DNA of 64,000 nucleotides, from assembly GCA_025150425.1 (NCBI GenBank), contig CP102281.1, forward strand, positions 1,116,001 to 1,180,000, in the 5' to 3' direction. Positions within the stretch are counted from its first letter, which is position 1. Every line of letters starts with the position of its first letter. This DNA is from [Eubacterium] siraeum. GTDB lineage: Bacteria > Bacillota > Clostridia > Oscillospirales > Ruminococcaceae. The translations under genes were made by a program, and so were the position numbers. Shown piece after piece: positions 55,138 through 64,000 of this stretch. The notes under the pieces were generated by a model. It ran no database searches. It saw nothing but the letters and a program-made list of their open reading frames with translations, and was not told the DNA's origin.

Positions 55138-56349
55138 TCAGAGTGTTGCTTTAAGTCTGTTGTTGATTTCAAGCAGGAAGTCCTCTGTGTTTACCTTTCT
55201 CTTGTTGTCAAGATTTGAAAGTACATAGAGGTCACCGGTCATAACACCGTCTTCAATCGTCTTTATAGTAGCCTTTTCGAGCTTATCCGCAAAGTCGGAA
55301 AGCTCCTTGTTGCCGTCAAGCTCGCCACGTTTTCTTAATGCGCCCGTCCACGCAAACAGGGTAGCTACCGAGTTCGTTGAGGTTTCCTCACCCTTTAAGT
55401 GCTTATAGTAGTGACGTGTTACTGTGCCGTGTGCGGCTTCATACTCGTAAACGCCTGTGGGAGAAACAAGTACGGATGTCATCATACCGAGGCTTCCGAA
55501 AGCTGTTGCTACCATATCGGACATTACATCGCCGTCATAGTTCTTGCAAGCCCAGATATATCCGCCCTCAGAACGTACAACTCTTGCTACAGCGTCATCG
55601 ATCAGTGTATAGAAGTATGTGATACCTGCGGCATCAAACTTTTCCTTGTATTCATTATCGAATATTTCCTGGAAAATATCCTTGAATGTATGGTCATACT
55701 TCTTGGAAATAGTATCCTTGGTCGCAAACCAGAGATCCTGCTTTGTGTCGAGCGCAAAGTTGAAGCAGGCTCTTGCGAAGCTGGCGATACTTGCGTTTAT
55801 GTTGTGAAGTCCCTGAATGATGCCGTCAGAACCGCTGAACTTGTGGATAAGCTGTCTTGTTTCGTTTCCGTCCTTATCTGTCACAACAAGCTCTGCTGTA
55901 CTGCCGTCGGCAACCTTCATCTCGGAGTTTTTGTAAACATCGCCGTAAGCGTGACGTGCAATGGTTATCGGCTTTTTCCAGCCGGGCAGCAGAGGAGTGA
56001 TACCCTTTACGATAATGGGGGCTCTGAATACGGTACCGTCAAGGATAGCACGGATAGTGCCGTTGGGCGACTTCCACATTTCCTTTAAGTTGTATTCTGT
56101 CATTCTCTGTGCGTTGGGAGTGATTGTTGCACACTTTACCGCTACACCGTATTTCTTTGTAGCGTTTGCGGAATCAATCGTTACCTGATCGTTAGTTTCG
56201 TTTCTGTGAACAAGACCGAGATCGTAATAATCTGTCTTTAAGTCAACATACGGGCAGATAAGTATATCCTTGATCATCTTCCAGATAATTCTGGTCATTT
56301 CGTCGCCGTCCATCTCAACGATGGGGGTGGTCATCTGAATCTTTGCCAT
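55138..56349 (-). CDS. icd: NADP-dependent isocitrate dehydrogenase
   Basis: 403 residues. Eukaryotic-like type II NADP-IDH, recognised from [62 protein letters not shown] and [14 protein letters not shown]. It oxidises isocitrate to 2-oxoglutarate, the entry to glutamate synthesis. It lies between acn and rex in one directional run. Confidence 0.95.
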   Translation of the reverse strand: MAKIQMTTPIVEMDGDEMTRIIWKMIKDILICPYVDLKTDYYDLGLVHRNETNDQVTIDSANATKKYGVAVKCATITPNAQRMTEYNLKEMWKSPNGTIRAILDGTVFRAPIIVKGITPLLPGWKKPITIARHAYGDVYKNSEMKVADGSTAELVVTDKDGNETRQLIHKFSGSDGIIQGLHNINASIASFARACFNFALDTKQDLWFATKDTISKKYDHTFKDIFQEIFDNEYKEKFDAAGITYFYTLIDDAVARVVRSEGGYIWACKNYDGDVMSDMVATAFGSLGMMTSVLVSPTGVYEYEAAHGTVTRHYYKHLKGEETSTNSVATLFAWTGALRKRGELDGNKELSDFADKLEKATIKTIEDGVMTGDLYVLSNLDNKRKVNTEDFLLEINNRLKATL

Positions 56350-56369
56350 TATAGCCGTTCCTTTCGATA

Positions 56370-58319
56370 TTACTTGTTGTGCTTAGTGTAGTTAAGCAGA
56401 CCGCCTGCGAGCATCATACCCTTGCCACGCTCGGATAATTCGCAGGTAACCTTGTATTCTGTACCCTTTGTTATATTCTTGACGGTTATCTCAGTACCGT
56501 TTTCTATAGCGTTTCTTATGCCGGGAAGCTCAAGAACATCGTCACGGTCGATCTTGTCATAATCAGCCTCGTCTACAAAGCACAGAGGAAGAATACCGTT
56601 GTTGATAAGGTTCTGCCTGTGGATACGGGCAAACGATTTGCAGATTATAGCCTTTACACCAAGATAAAGAGGAGCAAGTGCGGCGTGTTCTCTTGAAGAA
56701 CCCTGACCGTAGTTTGCACCGCCGACGATAATGCTCTTGCCAAGCTCCTTTGCTCTTGTCGGGAATGTTTCATCGCATACTGTAAAGCAGTATTCCGAAA
56801 TTGCGGGGATGTTTGAACGCAGAGGTAATATCTTTGCACCTGCAGGCATAATATGGTCTGTGGTGATATTGTCGCCGACCTTGAGTGAAACCTCTGCCTT
56901 TATATCTTCCGCCAGAGGAACGTTTACGGGGAAGGGCTTTATGTTCGGTCCTCTGAGAACTTCTACATTTGGAGCTTCCTCAGTTGAAGCGGGAGGAACT
57001 ACCATATTGTCGTTTATAAGGAACTTTTCGGGCATTACATAGGGAGGCATATCTCCTGCAAGTCTGGGATCTGTGAATACGCCAGTGAGTGCCGAGATTG
57101 CGGCTGTTTCGGGAGATACGAGATAGATCTGACCGTCCTTTGTTCCGCTTCTGCCTAAGAAGTTTCTGTTGAAGGTACGCAGAGAGATTCCCTTTGAGTT
57201 GGGAGACTGACCCATACCTATGCACGGACCGCAGGCACTTTCAAGAATTCTTGCACCTGCACCGATAAGAATTGATAACGCACCGCAGTCTGCAAGCATA
57301 TTGAATACCTGCTTTGAGCCGGGAGCTATTGAAAGGCTTACATCGGGATGTACCGTCTTGCCCTTTAATATATGAGCAACCTTGAGCATATCCTGTAATG
57401 AGGAGTTGGTACATGATCCGATACATACCTGATCTATCTTGATTGCACCGATTTCTTTTACGGTTTTTACATTGTCGGGGCTGTGAGGACAAGCTGCCAT
57501 AGGAACAAGCTCGGAGAGATCGATGTTGATTTCTTCATCGTATACGGCGTCGGGATCTGCGCTGAGAGCAACGAAGTCTTCTTCACGATCCTGTGCCTTT
57601 AAGAAAGCAAGAGTTGTTTCATCGGAGGGGAATATAGATGTTGTAGCGCCAAGCTCCGCACCCATGTTCGTGATAGTTGCACGTTCGGGAACGCTGAGGC
57701 TCTTAACGCCTTCACCGCAGTATTCGATAACCTTGCCAACGCCGCCCTTTACGGACATTATCTGAAGTACCTTTAAAATTACGTCCTTTGCAGAAACCCA
57801 GTCGTTCAGTTTTCCTGTGAGGTTTACCTTTACGACCTTGGGCATTGTTATGTAATATGCGCCGCCGCCCATTGCTACCGCAACATCAAGACCGCCTGCA
57901 CCCATAGCGAGCATACCTATACCGCCGCCTGTGGGAGTATGGCTGTCAGAGCCGATAAGCGTCTTGCCGGGCTTGCCGAAACGCTCAAGGTGTACCTGGT
58001 GGCAGATGCCGTTACCGGGACGTGAGAAATAGATTCCGTGTTTCTTTGCAACACTGCCTATGTATCTGTGGTCATCGGCATTTTCAAAGCCTGACTGGAG
58101 CGTGTTGTGGTCGATATAAGCGAGTGAACGCTCGGTTTTTACTCTGTCGATACCCATAGCTTCAAACTGAAGATAAGCCATTGTACCGGTAGCGTCCTGT
58201 GTCAGAGTCTGGTCGATACGCAGACCTATTTCAGTGCCTTTTATCATCTCGCCGTCAATTATGTGGTTCTTGATGATTTTTTCGGTAAGGGTAAGTCCCT
58301 TGCTTTCGTTGTTTCCCAT
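56370..58319 (-). CDS. acnA: Aconitate hydratase
   Basis: 649 residues, the short aconitase type. Fe-S ligands appear in [13 protein letters not shown] and [17 protein letters not shown]. Other motifs are [23 protein letters not shown] and [25 protein letters not shown]. It isomerises citrate to isocitrate. Its strong promoter is at 58351-58379 and icd follows after 20 bases. Confidence 0.95.
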   Translation of the reverse strand: MGNNESKGLTLTEKIIKNHIIDGEMIKGTEIGLRIDQTLTQDATGTMAYLQFEAMGIDRVKTERSLAYIDHNTLQSGFENADDHRYIGSVAKKHGIYFSRPGNGICHQVHLERFGKPGKTLIGSDSHTPTGGGIGMLAMGAGGLDVAVAMGGGAYYITMPKVVKVNLTGKLNDWVSAKDVILKVLQIMSVKGGVGKVIEYCGEGVKSLSVPERATITNMGAELGATTSIFPSDETTLAFLKAQDREEDFVALSADPDAVYDEEINIDLSELVPMAACPHSPDNVKTVKEIGAIKIDQVCIGSCTNSSLQDMLKVAHILKGKTVHPDVSLSIAPGSKQVFNMLADCGALSILIGAGARILESACGPCIGMGQSPNSKGISLRTFNRNFLGRSGTKDGQIYLVSPETAAISALTGVFTDPRLAGDMPPYVMPEKFLINDNMVVPPASTEEAPNVEVLRGPNIKPFPVNVPLAEDIKAEVSLKVGDNITTDHIMPAGAKILPLRSNIPAISEYCFTVCDETFPTRAKELGKSIIVGGANYGQGSSREHAALAPLYLGVKAIICKSFARIHRQNLINNGILPLCFVDEADYDKIDRDDVLELPGIRNAIENGTEITVKNITKGTEYKVTCELSERGKGMMLAGGLLNYTKHNK

Positions 58320-58350
58320 TTTTGTCCTCCTGAAAAAAAGATTACAGTTA

Positions 58351-58379
58351 ATTATACATTATATTAAAGTAAAAGTCAA
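58351..58379 (-). promoter_or_regulatory. Promoter of the acn-icd-rex cluster
   Basis: On the minus strand TTGACT, 17 bases and TATAAT. Confidence 0.85.
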
Positions 58380-58536
58380 GAATTTGCAACCGTTTATGAA
58401 AGAAGGAGTGCGTGAAATTGCAAAAAATTATTTGTGGATGTTGCACAAGCGACAAAGGAGTTTATTAGAGGATTTATAGAAATTCGTTTCTGAGCGATCC
58501 GATTTTATGAAATTTGAGAAAATAAACCCGTTTCGG

Positions 58537-58566
58537 TTGACTTCGACAGTAGGAATATTGTATAAT
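58537..58566 (+). promoter_or_regulatory. Promoter of the GHL10 lipoprotein
   Basis: TTGACT (58537-58542), 18 bases and TATAAT (58561-58566). It follows a 160-base stretch without a convincing gene. Confidence 0.75.
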
Positions 58567-58654
58567 TTACTGTGTATCCCGTATTCACGGGAGCTTTTAC
58601 GAGGCGTATTTACTGCGTGCTGAACAACATTAACGAAAGATCCGAGGAAGATAT

Positions 58655-60190
58655 ATGTCCGTAAAAAAGAAAACAGGTATAATACTGCTCACCGCAGCCG
58701 CAATGGTGATTTCCGGCGGATGCGGCAAAGCGTTGGTATTTGATAACGAACCGCAGGATACGACCGGCGGAAATATAATAAGCGGTATTCCGTTGACGGA
58801 AAGCAAGGTAAAGCCCGCACTCAGCATACCCGAACAGACAGGCTCGCATACTACGACCGCAACTACAAAAAAGAAAACAGAAACCTCACCGAAGGAAAAT
58901 TCATCCGCCGATGAGCCGTCTGTCGATACGTCTTATGACGAACCGTCCGTTCCCGATGAGGAGATCCCGCCTGTGGAAACTGTGACATCGGCTGCTACAG
59001 CAAAAAAAGATGTGACTGTAACATCAAAAAAGAACGATAATGTTCCTGCCGCCACCGATAATCTGCCTGTAAACAGCTATACGGCACTGAATTATAACGA
59101 GGTGAAGGGCGTATGGATATGGTATTCCGAATTGTACCCGATTCTTACCGGAAAAAGCGAGTCACAGCTCAGAAGCGGTATAGGCGATTATTACGATAAT
59201 TGTCTTTCACTGGGCATCAATACGGTCTATGTTCATGTCCGTCCCTTCGGTGATGCAATATATAAATCCGACTATTTTCCGTGGTCAAAGTACTGCACGG
59301 GATATATCGGAAAAGATCCAGGCTATGATCCGCTCAAGGTCATGATAGACGAGGCACACGCAAGAGGTATTTCTTTTCAGGCGTGGGTCAATCCTTTACG
59401 CTGTTATTACGAAGATGACGCACCTGATGTAAGCACAGCGTATAAAACGGGTCAGTGGTATGACACGAAGGACGGCGACTATATAGTCAAGGTCAAATCT
59501 TACTGGTGGCTCAATCCCGCTTATAAGGAGGTTACAGACCTTATCGCAAACGGAGCGGCGGAGCTTGTTTCAAAATATGATGTAGACGGCGTACATATAG
59601 ACGATTATTTCTATCCCACAACGGAAGCGTATTTTGACAGCATTGCGTTCAATGCTTCATCATATAGCAGTCTGTCACAGTTCAGGCTGGATAATTGCAG
59701 CCGTATGGTAGCGGATATGTATAAGGCTGTGAAGTCGCACAATCCTACCGCATTGTTCGGGGTCAGCGCACAGGGCAATGTTACAAACAATGAAACACAG
59801 CTTTATGCAGATGTTGAAAAATGGTCAAAAGAGGATGGCTATGTCGATTATATGGCACCTCAGATATATTACGGTTTTGATAACGGCGGTCAGCCGTTTG
59901 AACAGGTGGTCGAGCGGTGGGATAAAATGCTCGCCGGTACCGGAAAATCGCTTATACCCGGTCTTGCGGTGTACAAGATAGGCACTGAGGACGAATGGGC
60001 AGGAAGCGGAAGGTATGAATGGCAAAATGATAAAGAAATAATAAAAAGGCAGATTGTAAAATCGCAGAAAACGTCGAATTACGGCGGCGTTATTCTTTAC
60101 AGCTATCAGTTCATTTTTGAGCCTGACAGCAATGTTAAAACAGCTGTTAATAAGGAAATAGCGGCATTCAAGCCGCTTCTTACGCAGTAA
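58655..60190 (+). CDS. Glycosyl hydrolase-like (GHL10/UPF0748) lipoprotein
   Basis: 511 residues. Lipoprotein signal ending at Cys23, then a Thr/Ser/Glu/Pro-rich linker to about residue 145. The GHL10 (DUF187-like) TIM barrel begins EVKGVWIWYSELYPIL, continues NCLSLGINTVYVHVRPFGDAIYKSDYFPW and DEAHARGISFQAWVNPLR, and has DVDGVHIDDYFYP, where the two Asp residues are the likely catalytic pair. Probably acts on cell-wall or surface glycans. Followed 31 bases later by a related amidase fusion. Confidence 0.88.
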   Translation: MSVKKKTGIILLTAAAMVISGGCGKALVFDNEPQDTTGGNIISGIPLTESKVKPALSIPEQTGSHTTTATTKKKTETSPKENSSADEPSVDTSYDEPSVPDEEIPPVETVTSAATAKKDVTVTSKKNDNVPAATDNLPVNSYTALNYNEVKGVWIWYSELYPILTGKSESQLRSGIGDYYDNCLSLGINTVYVHVRPFGDAIYKSDYFPWSKYCTGYIGKDPGYDPLKVMIDEAHARGISFQAWVNPLRCYYEDDAPDVSTAYKTGQWYDTKDGDYIVKVKSYWWLNPAYKEVTDLIANGAAELVSKYDVDGVHIDDYFYPTTEAYFDSIAFNASSYSSLSQFRLDNCSRMVADMYKAVKSHNPTALFGVSAQGNVTNNETQLYADVEKWSKEDGYVDYMAPQIYYGFDNGGQPFEQVVERWDKMLAGTGKSLIPGLAVYKIGTEDEWAGSGRYEWQNDKEIIKRQIVKSQKTSNYGGVILYSYQFIFEPDSNVKTAVNKEIAAFKPLLTQ

Positions 60191-60221
60191 GTGCCGTAAT
60201 AATCGGAAGGAAGAGCAGAAG

Positions 60222-63194
60222 ATGAGAAATAAATTTATCAGAATAATGGCAGGAGTGCTGTCGGCTTTTATGCTTTTGTCACAGCTGACTGCCGTTGCTG
60301 AGGAAAAAACAAATGAAAACACATCCGCATCGGCAGAATCAGCCGAGCAGTCAAAACAGACAACTCCGCAGATAGCCGAGCCTAAGCTGACTTTATCGAA
60401 CGAGCTTAAAGCAACGGTGATAAATTTAGGGGATTTTGCGGCTGAAAAGTTCGGTGAGAATTTTTCGAAAAAGCTGGATACCCTCATTGCTTACGGTATG
60501 AACGGAGTGTACATCAATCCTTACGGAAAAGACGGTACATATTATACCACAAACATGAACAAGAGCGGCGACAGGCTTGAAAAGGCTCTTGAGGCGGCTA
60601 CTAAAAAAGGAATGCAGAGATATGTCTATTTCGACATTAACAAAACAATGGCGGCTTGCCCCGATGGCGAGGACTGCTACGATTATCTTGTGAGCGAGGC
60701 TCATAAATTTGCGCTCAAATACAGATGCAACGGCATAATACTTACTGGATTTTACGGTACGAACAATAACAGCGCTTATGAAGAATATATGAAGAACGGC
60801 TCGGGCATAGGCTATAAGAACTGGCTTTATGATACGGTTGAATATAAGTTCTCAACCGTGAGCGGTGTTATTCGTCTGTCGGACAATTCCATAGCGGTCG
60901 GCATTGACGCAAAGGATGTCTGGGCAAACGCTTCGAAGAATAAAAAGGGCAGTGATACATCCGCAAAGTATACAGCTTTCTATAACGGCTATGCCGATAC
61001 CAAGTCTTTTGTAGAAAAGGGTCTTACGGATTTTATTGTAGTCAATGCGTCCGGTTCGCTTGACAATGAAACTGTCGGATTTGAGAACGTTTGTTCATGG
61101 TGGAGCAATGTTGCTAAATCTGCGAAGATACCGTTCTACATTGTTCATCATAACGAGAAAATAGGAACGGATGAAGACGGCTGGGGTGTTGAGGATCAGC
61201 TTCTCAAACAGCTTGCAAAAGCCGATGAGCTTGATAATTATTCGGGAAGCGTGTTCTATTCGGAGAAATCGCTTGAGGAAAACCCGATGGGAACAACAGA
61301 TACCCTCACGAAGTATTTCAACGAGCAGATAAATGTTGACAGCCTTTTTGAAGACCTTGAAATGACATCGCCGTATTACACGAATTATTCGACGGATGAT
61401 ACATCGGTAGCGTTTATGGGTACGTTTGACGAGAATTTTGACGTATATTTTGACGGTGAAAAATTATCGCTTAACGAGGCGGGAAACTTCTACTTTGAAA
61501 AACAGCTTGAAGTCGGAATGAACACTTTCGTTATAACACACAAAGGCAAAACCATATATTATAACATCGAACGTACAATCAACGTTCTTAAATCTATAGG
61601 AAGCTCCGTAGCGGAGGGCAAGACGCTTAAGGTCGACGGAGGAATGGCGGTATCCGTGCTTGCGGTCGCCTATAAAGGCTCTTATGCTACAGCTACGCTC
61701 GGCGGCACTACGATTGAGCTTACCGAAAACGCAAAATCGGATGTTGTTGACATTAACTCATCGTATGCGGCATTTACAGGAAAAATTGTCGTTCCCGAGG
61801 GCATAGTCGATGAGGAACAGTATCTCGGAAATGTTGAAATTTCCGCTTCATATGCAGGATATTCAAGAACATATATAGGTGCCGAGGTCATTGTAAACGC
61901 AGTAAAGCTGCCCGATAAGAATATAGAGATAATCGACAAGATCCCGACAGATCAAAGCTCTTTCGGTACGGGAGAGATAGTCGGACGACTGTCTGCCGCC
62001 GTTTCGGAGGATACAAGCGTTACTTATGTAAAGCTGAACAAGAACTTTGCTTATATCTATGACGGCACAAATACCGATTCTGTCAATCCTCCGAATGTGG
62101 GTCAGCTTCCCGAAGGCACGCTCGATTATTATAAGAGCGAATGGGACGAATATTATGTCACAACATCGGGCAAGCGATTCCTTAAGGAAGATGCCGACCT
62201 TACAAGCGGTGTCGGAATGGGTGAAAATCCTCTTGTTGTCAATGCAATAGGAAATATGGGCGGAGATTCGTTCATACAGATGGCGCTGGAGGATCGCTCG
62301 TCATTTACCGTTACGCCTATCGGAAACGACTATTATTCCGGTTATGACGGCGAGTTCAACCTTGATGATTTCACGGCTACTCATATCAACATCACGTTTG
62401 ATAATATAACCTCGGTTACTGCACTTCCCGATTTTGACAACTGTACAGTGTTCAGTGCGGGTGAGTGGCAGCAGGTAGACGTTGACGGCGTTATGAAGTT
62501 CCGGCTCGTGCTTAAATTAAGACAGCCGGGAGTTTATGCTGGAAACAGCGCCACATACGACAGCGAAGGCAATCTGCTGTTCAAGTTCGAGATACTTACA
62601 AACGACATCAGTAATATGACTATAGTAATAGATCCCGGTCACGGTGTGACTGAGTACGGCTATGACGATCCCGGTGCGATAGGACATATTGAAGAAGCAG
62701 GCGCAAACCTTGCGGTAGCAAAGCTGGTTGAATCAAAGCTCAAGGCTCTCGGCGTAAACGTTGTAAGGCTCAAGACCGAAAGCGAATTCTACGACACAAA
62801 ACGCAGACCTTATTATGCCCGTGATTACGGCTGTGATTTATACATAGCCATTCATTCAAACAAGGCCGGTTCGGAAAGTCCGAGAGGAACAGAGTGCTAT
62901 TATTACACATCGTACTCTCAGCCGCTCGCCGAGTCGCTCACAAGGCACGTTTCGTCATATTTCAGCAATAATGTTTATTCGGACGGAGCAAACTGCAACA
63001 GAGGAGCGCAGTACAGCTATATGTGGACAACAAAACAGCAGGATTTCCCGTCGGTACTTATAGAAATGGGATTTGTCAGCAACTATGAGGATGCGATGGC
63101 TCTTGCAAATTCGACCGATCAGGACGGTATAGCACAGGCTATTGTTGACGGAATAAAGGAATATGTAACAAGAAGCGGCGTATCATCATATTGA
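60222..63194 (+). CDS. Exported protein: degenerate GHL10-like domain plus N-acetylmuramoyl-L-alanine amidase
   Basis: 990 residues, signal peptide 1-28. Residues 65-380 look like a divergent GHL10-type barrel (LDTLIAYGMNGVYINPYG, KYRCNGIILTGFYG) in which the HIDDY acids are lost, then beta-rich segments from 400-790. Residues about 799-985 form an Amidase_3 domain with the Zn ligands in IDPGHG, the Glu in IEEAGAN and the His in YIAIHSN, and the catalytic Glu in LIEMGF. It cleaves the amide between MurNAc and L-Ala. Likely works with the GHL10 lipoprotein upstream. Confidence 0.88.
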   Translation: MRNKFIRIMAGVLSAFMLLSQLTAVAEEKTNENTSASAESAEQSKQTTPQIAEPKLTLSNELKATVINLGDFAAEKFGENFSKKLDTLIAYGMNGVYINPYGKDGTYYTTNMNKSGDRLEKALEAATKKGMQRYVYFDINKTMAACPDGEDCYDYLVSEAHKFALKYRCNGIILTGFYGTNNNSAYEEYMKNGSGIGYKNWLYDTVEYKFSTVSGVIRLSDNSIAVGIDAKDVWANASKNKKGSDTSAKYTAFYNGYADTKSFVEKGLTDFIVVNASGSLDNETVGFENVCSWWSNVAKSAKIPFYIVHHNEKIGTDEDGWGVEDQLLKQLAKADELDNYSGSVFYSEKSLEENPMGTTDTLTKYFNEQINVDSLFEDLEMTSPYYTNYSTDDTSVAFMGTFDENFDVYFDGEKLSLNEAGNFYFEKQLEVGMNTFVITHKGKTIYYNIERTINVLKSIGSSVAEGKTLKVDGGMAVSVLAVAYKGSYATATLGGTTIELTENAKSDVVDINSSYAAFTGKIVVPEGIVDEEQYLGNVEISASYAGYSRTYIGAEVIVNAVKLPDKNIEIIDKIPTDQSSFGTGEIVGRLSAAVSEDTSVTYVKLNKNFAYIYDGTNTDSVNPPNVGQLPEGTLDYYKSEWDEYYVTTSGKRFLKEDADLTSGVGMGENPLVVNAIGNMGGDSFIQMALEDRSSFTVTPIGNDYYSGYDGEFNLDDFTATHINITFDNITSVTALPDFDNCTVFSAGEWQQVDVDGVMKFRLVLKLRQPGVYAGNSATYDSEGNLLFKFEILTNDISNMTIVIDPGHGVTEYGYDDPGAIGHIEEAGANLAVAKLVESKLKALGVNVVRLKTESEFYDTKRRPYYARDYGCDLYIAIHSNKAGSESPRGTECYYYTSYSQPLAESLTRHVSSYFSNNVYSDGANCNRGAQYSYMWTTKQQDFPSVLIEMGFVSNYEDAMALANSTDQDGIAQAIVDGIKEYVTRSGVSSY

Positions 63195-63207
63195 TATTCC
63201 TGTGTTT

Positions 63208-63240
63208 AAAAATGCGGCAAGTTAAAATTGCCGCATTTTT
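63208..63240 (+). terminator. Terminator after the amidase gene
   Basis: AAAAATGCGGCAA (63208-63220) pairs perfectly with TTGCCGCATTTTT (63228-63240). Confidence 0.9.
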
Positions 63241-63272
63241 AGTATACTTTCTGCAAAAGAAACAAAAAATAC

Positions 63273-63301
63273 TTGCAATTTGCGACGTTCTTTGATATAA
63301 T
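63273..63301 (+). promoter_or_regulatory. Promoter of purA
   Basis: TTGCAA (63273-63278), 17 bases and TATAAT (63296-63301). An untranslated leader of about 70 bases follows before the purA start. Confidence 0.85.
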
Positions 63302-63360
63302 AACAATGTACTATGCGAAAGGACAGATTTCCTTAGCGGATACGATACTAATTTAATTAA

Positions 63361-64000
<640 letters not shown>

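Noticed and set aside
58390-58470. A 27-codon frame (MKEGVREIAKNYL)
   Set aside because: Too short, without promoter or conserved context; treated as chance.

Overview
The window looks like a chromosome segment of a gut-type Clostridia member, most likely a Ruminococcus-like member of the Oscillospiraceae. This is inferred from moderate-to-low GC, Firmicute gene orders (dgt-dnaG-rpoD, asp23-fakA-recG-rsmE), AGGAGG-type ribosome binding sites, TTGACA/TATAAT promoters, a V-type ATPase operon and several proteins of the style seen in ruminal and gut ruminococci. No species call is possible by eye.

Positions 1-4104 hold the leader-distal part of a long type I-C-like CRISPR array: 62 repeats of 32 bp and 61 complete spacers. 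The array runs off the left edge, so leader and cas genes are not visible. Positions 4258-12300 form an accessory island. It starts with a promoter-driven, tightly spaced operon of a predicted two-TM membrane protein, an HD-hydrolase/RyR-domain protein and a broken TIR-domain gene. This is a candidate nucleotide-signal immune system with a decayed TIR gene. Small unknown genes and a phage relic follow: a 5'-truncated MuF-type minor capsid protein with a zinc-metalloprotease-like C terminus, a possible partner gene and a scaffold-like stub. The island stops at a tRNA-Pro(CGG) gene.

From 12445 to 21642 the minus strand carries housekeeping genes: pyrE; dgt-dnaG-rpoD-rrf2; and uvrC-rsmD-coaD-coiled coil-yigZ. 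On the plus strand are an ACT/UPF0210 pair and a nine-gene V-type ATPase operon (23697-32664). Its membrane subunit I contains an unusual internal duplication of its cytoplasmic lobe. A GH13 glycosidase with a near-ideal promoter and a perfect cre/LacI-type operator follows on the minus strand, then a cluster of small acidic proteins.

From 36127 to 45572 the plus strand holds a phosphoesterase, a biotin ligase, a TIM-barrel protein, a rearranged patch with a relic of the uvrA 3' end, dnaD/dnaC-type replication genes, and exported transglutaminase-like and lipoprotein genes. From 45631 to 58319 the minus strand carries rsmE, recG, fakA, asp23, ispE, an aminotransferase with its Lrp-type regulator, a PHP phosphatase, and an acn-icd-rex cluster linking the 2-oxoglutarate branch to an NADH sensor. 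The right end has two exported GHL10-like proteins, one fused to an amidase, and the 5' part of purA.
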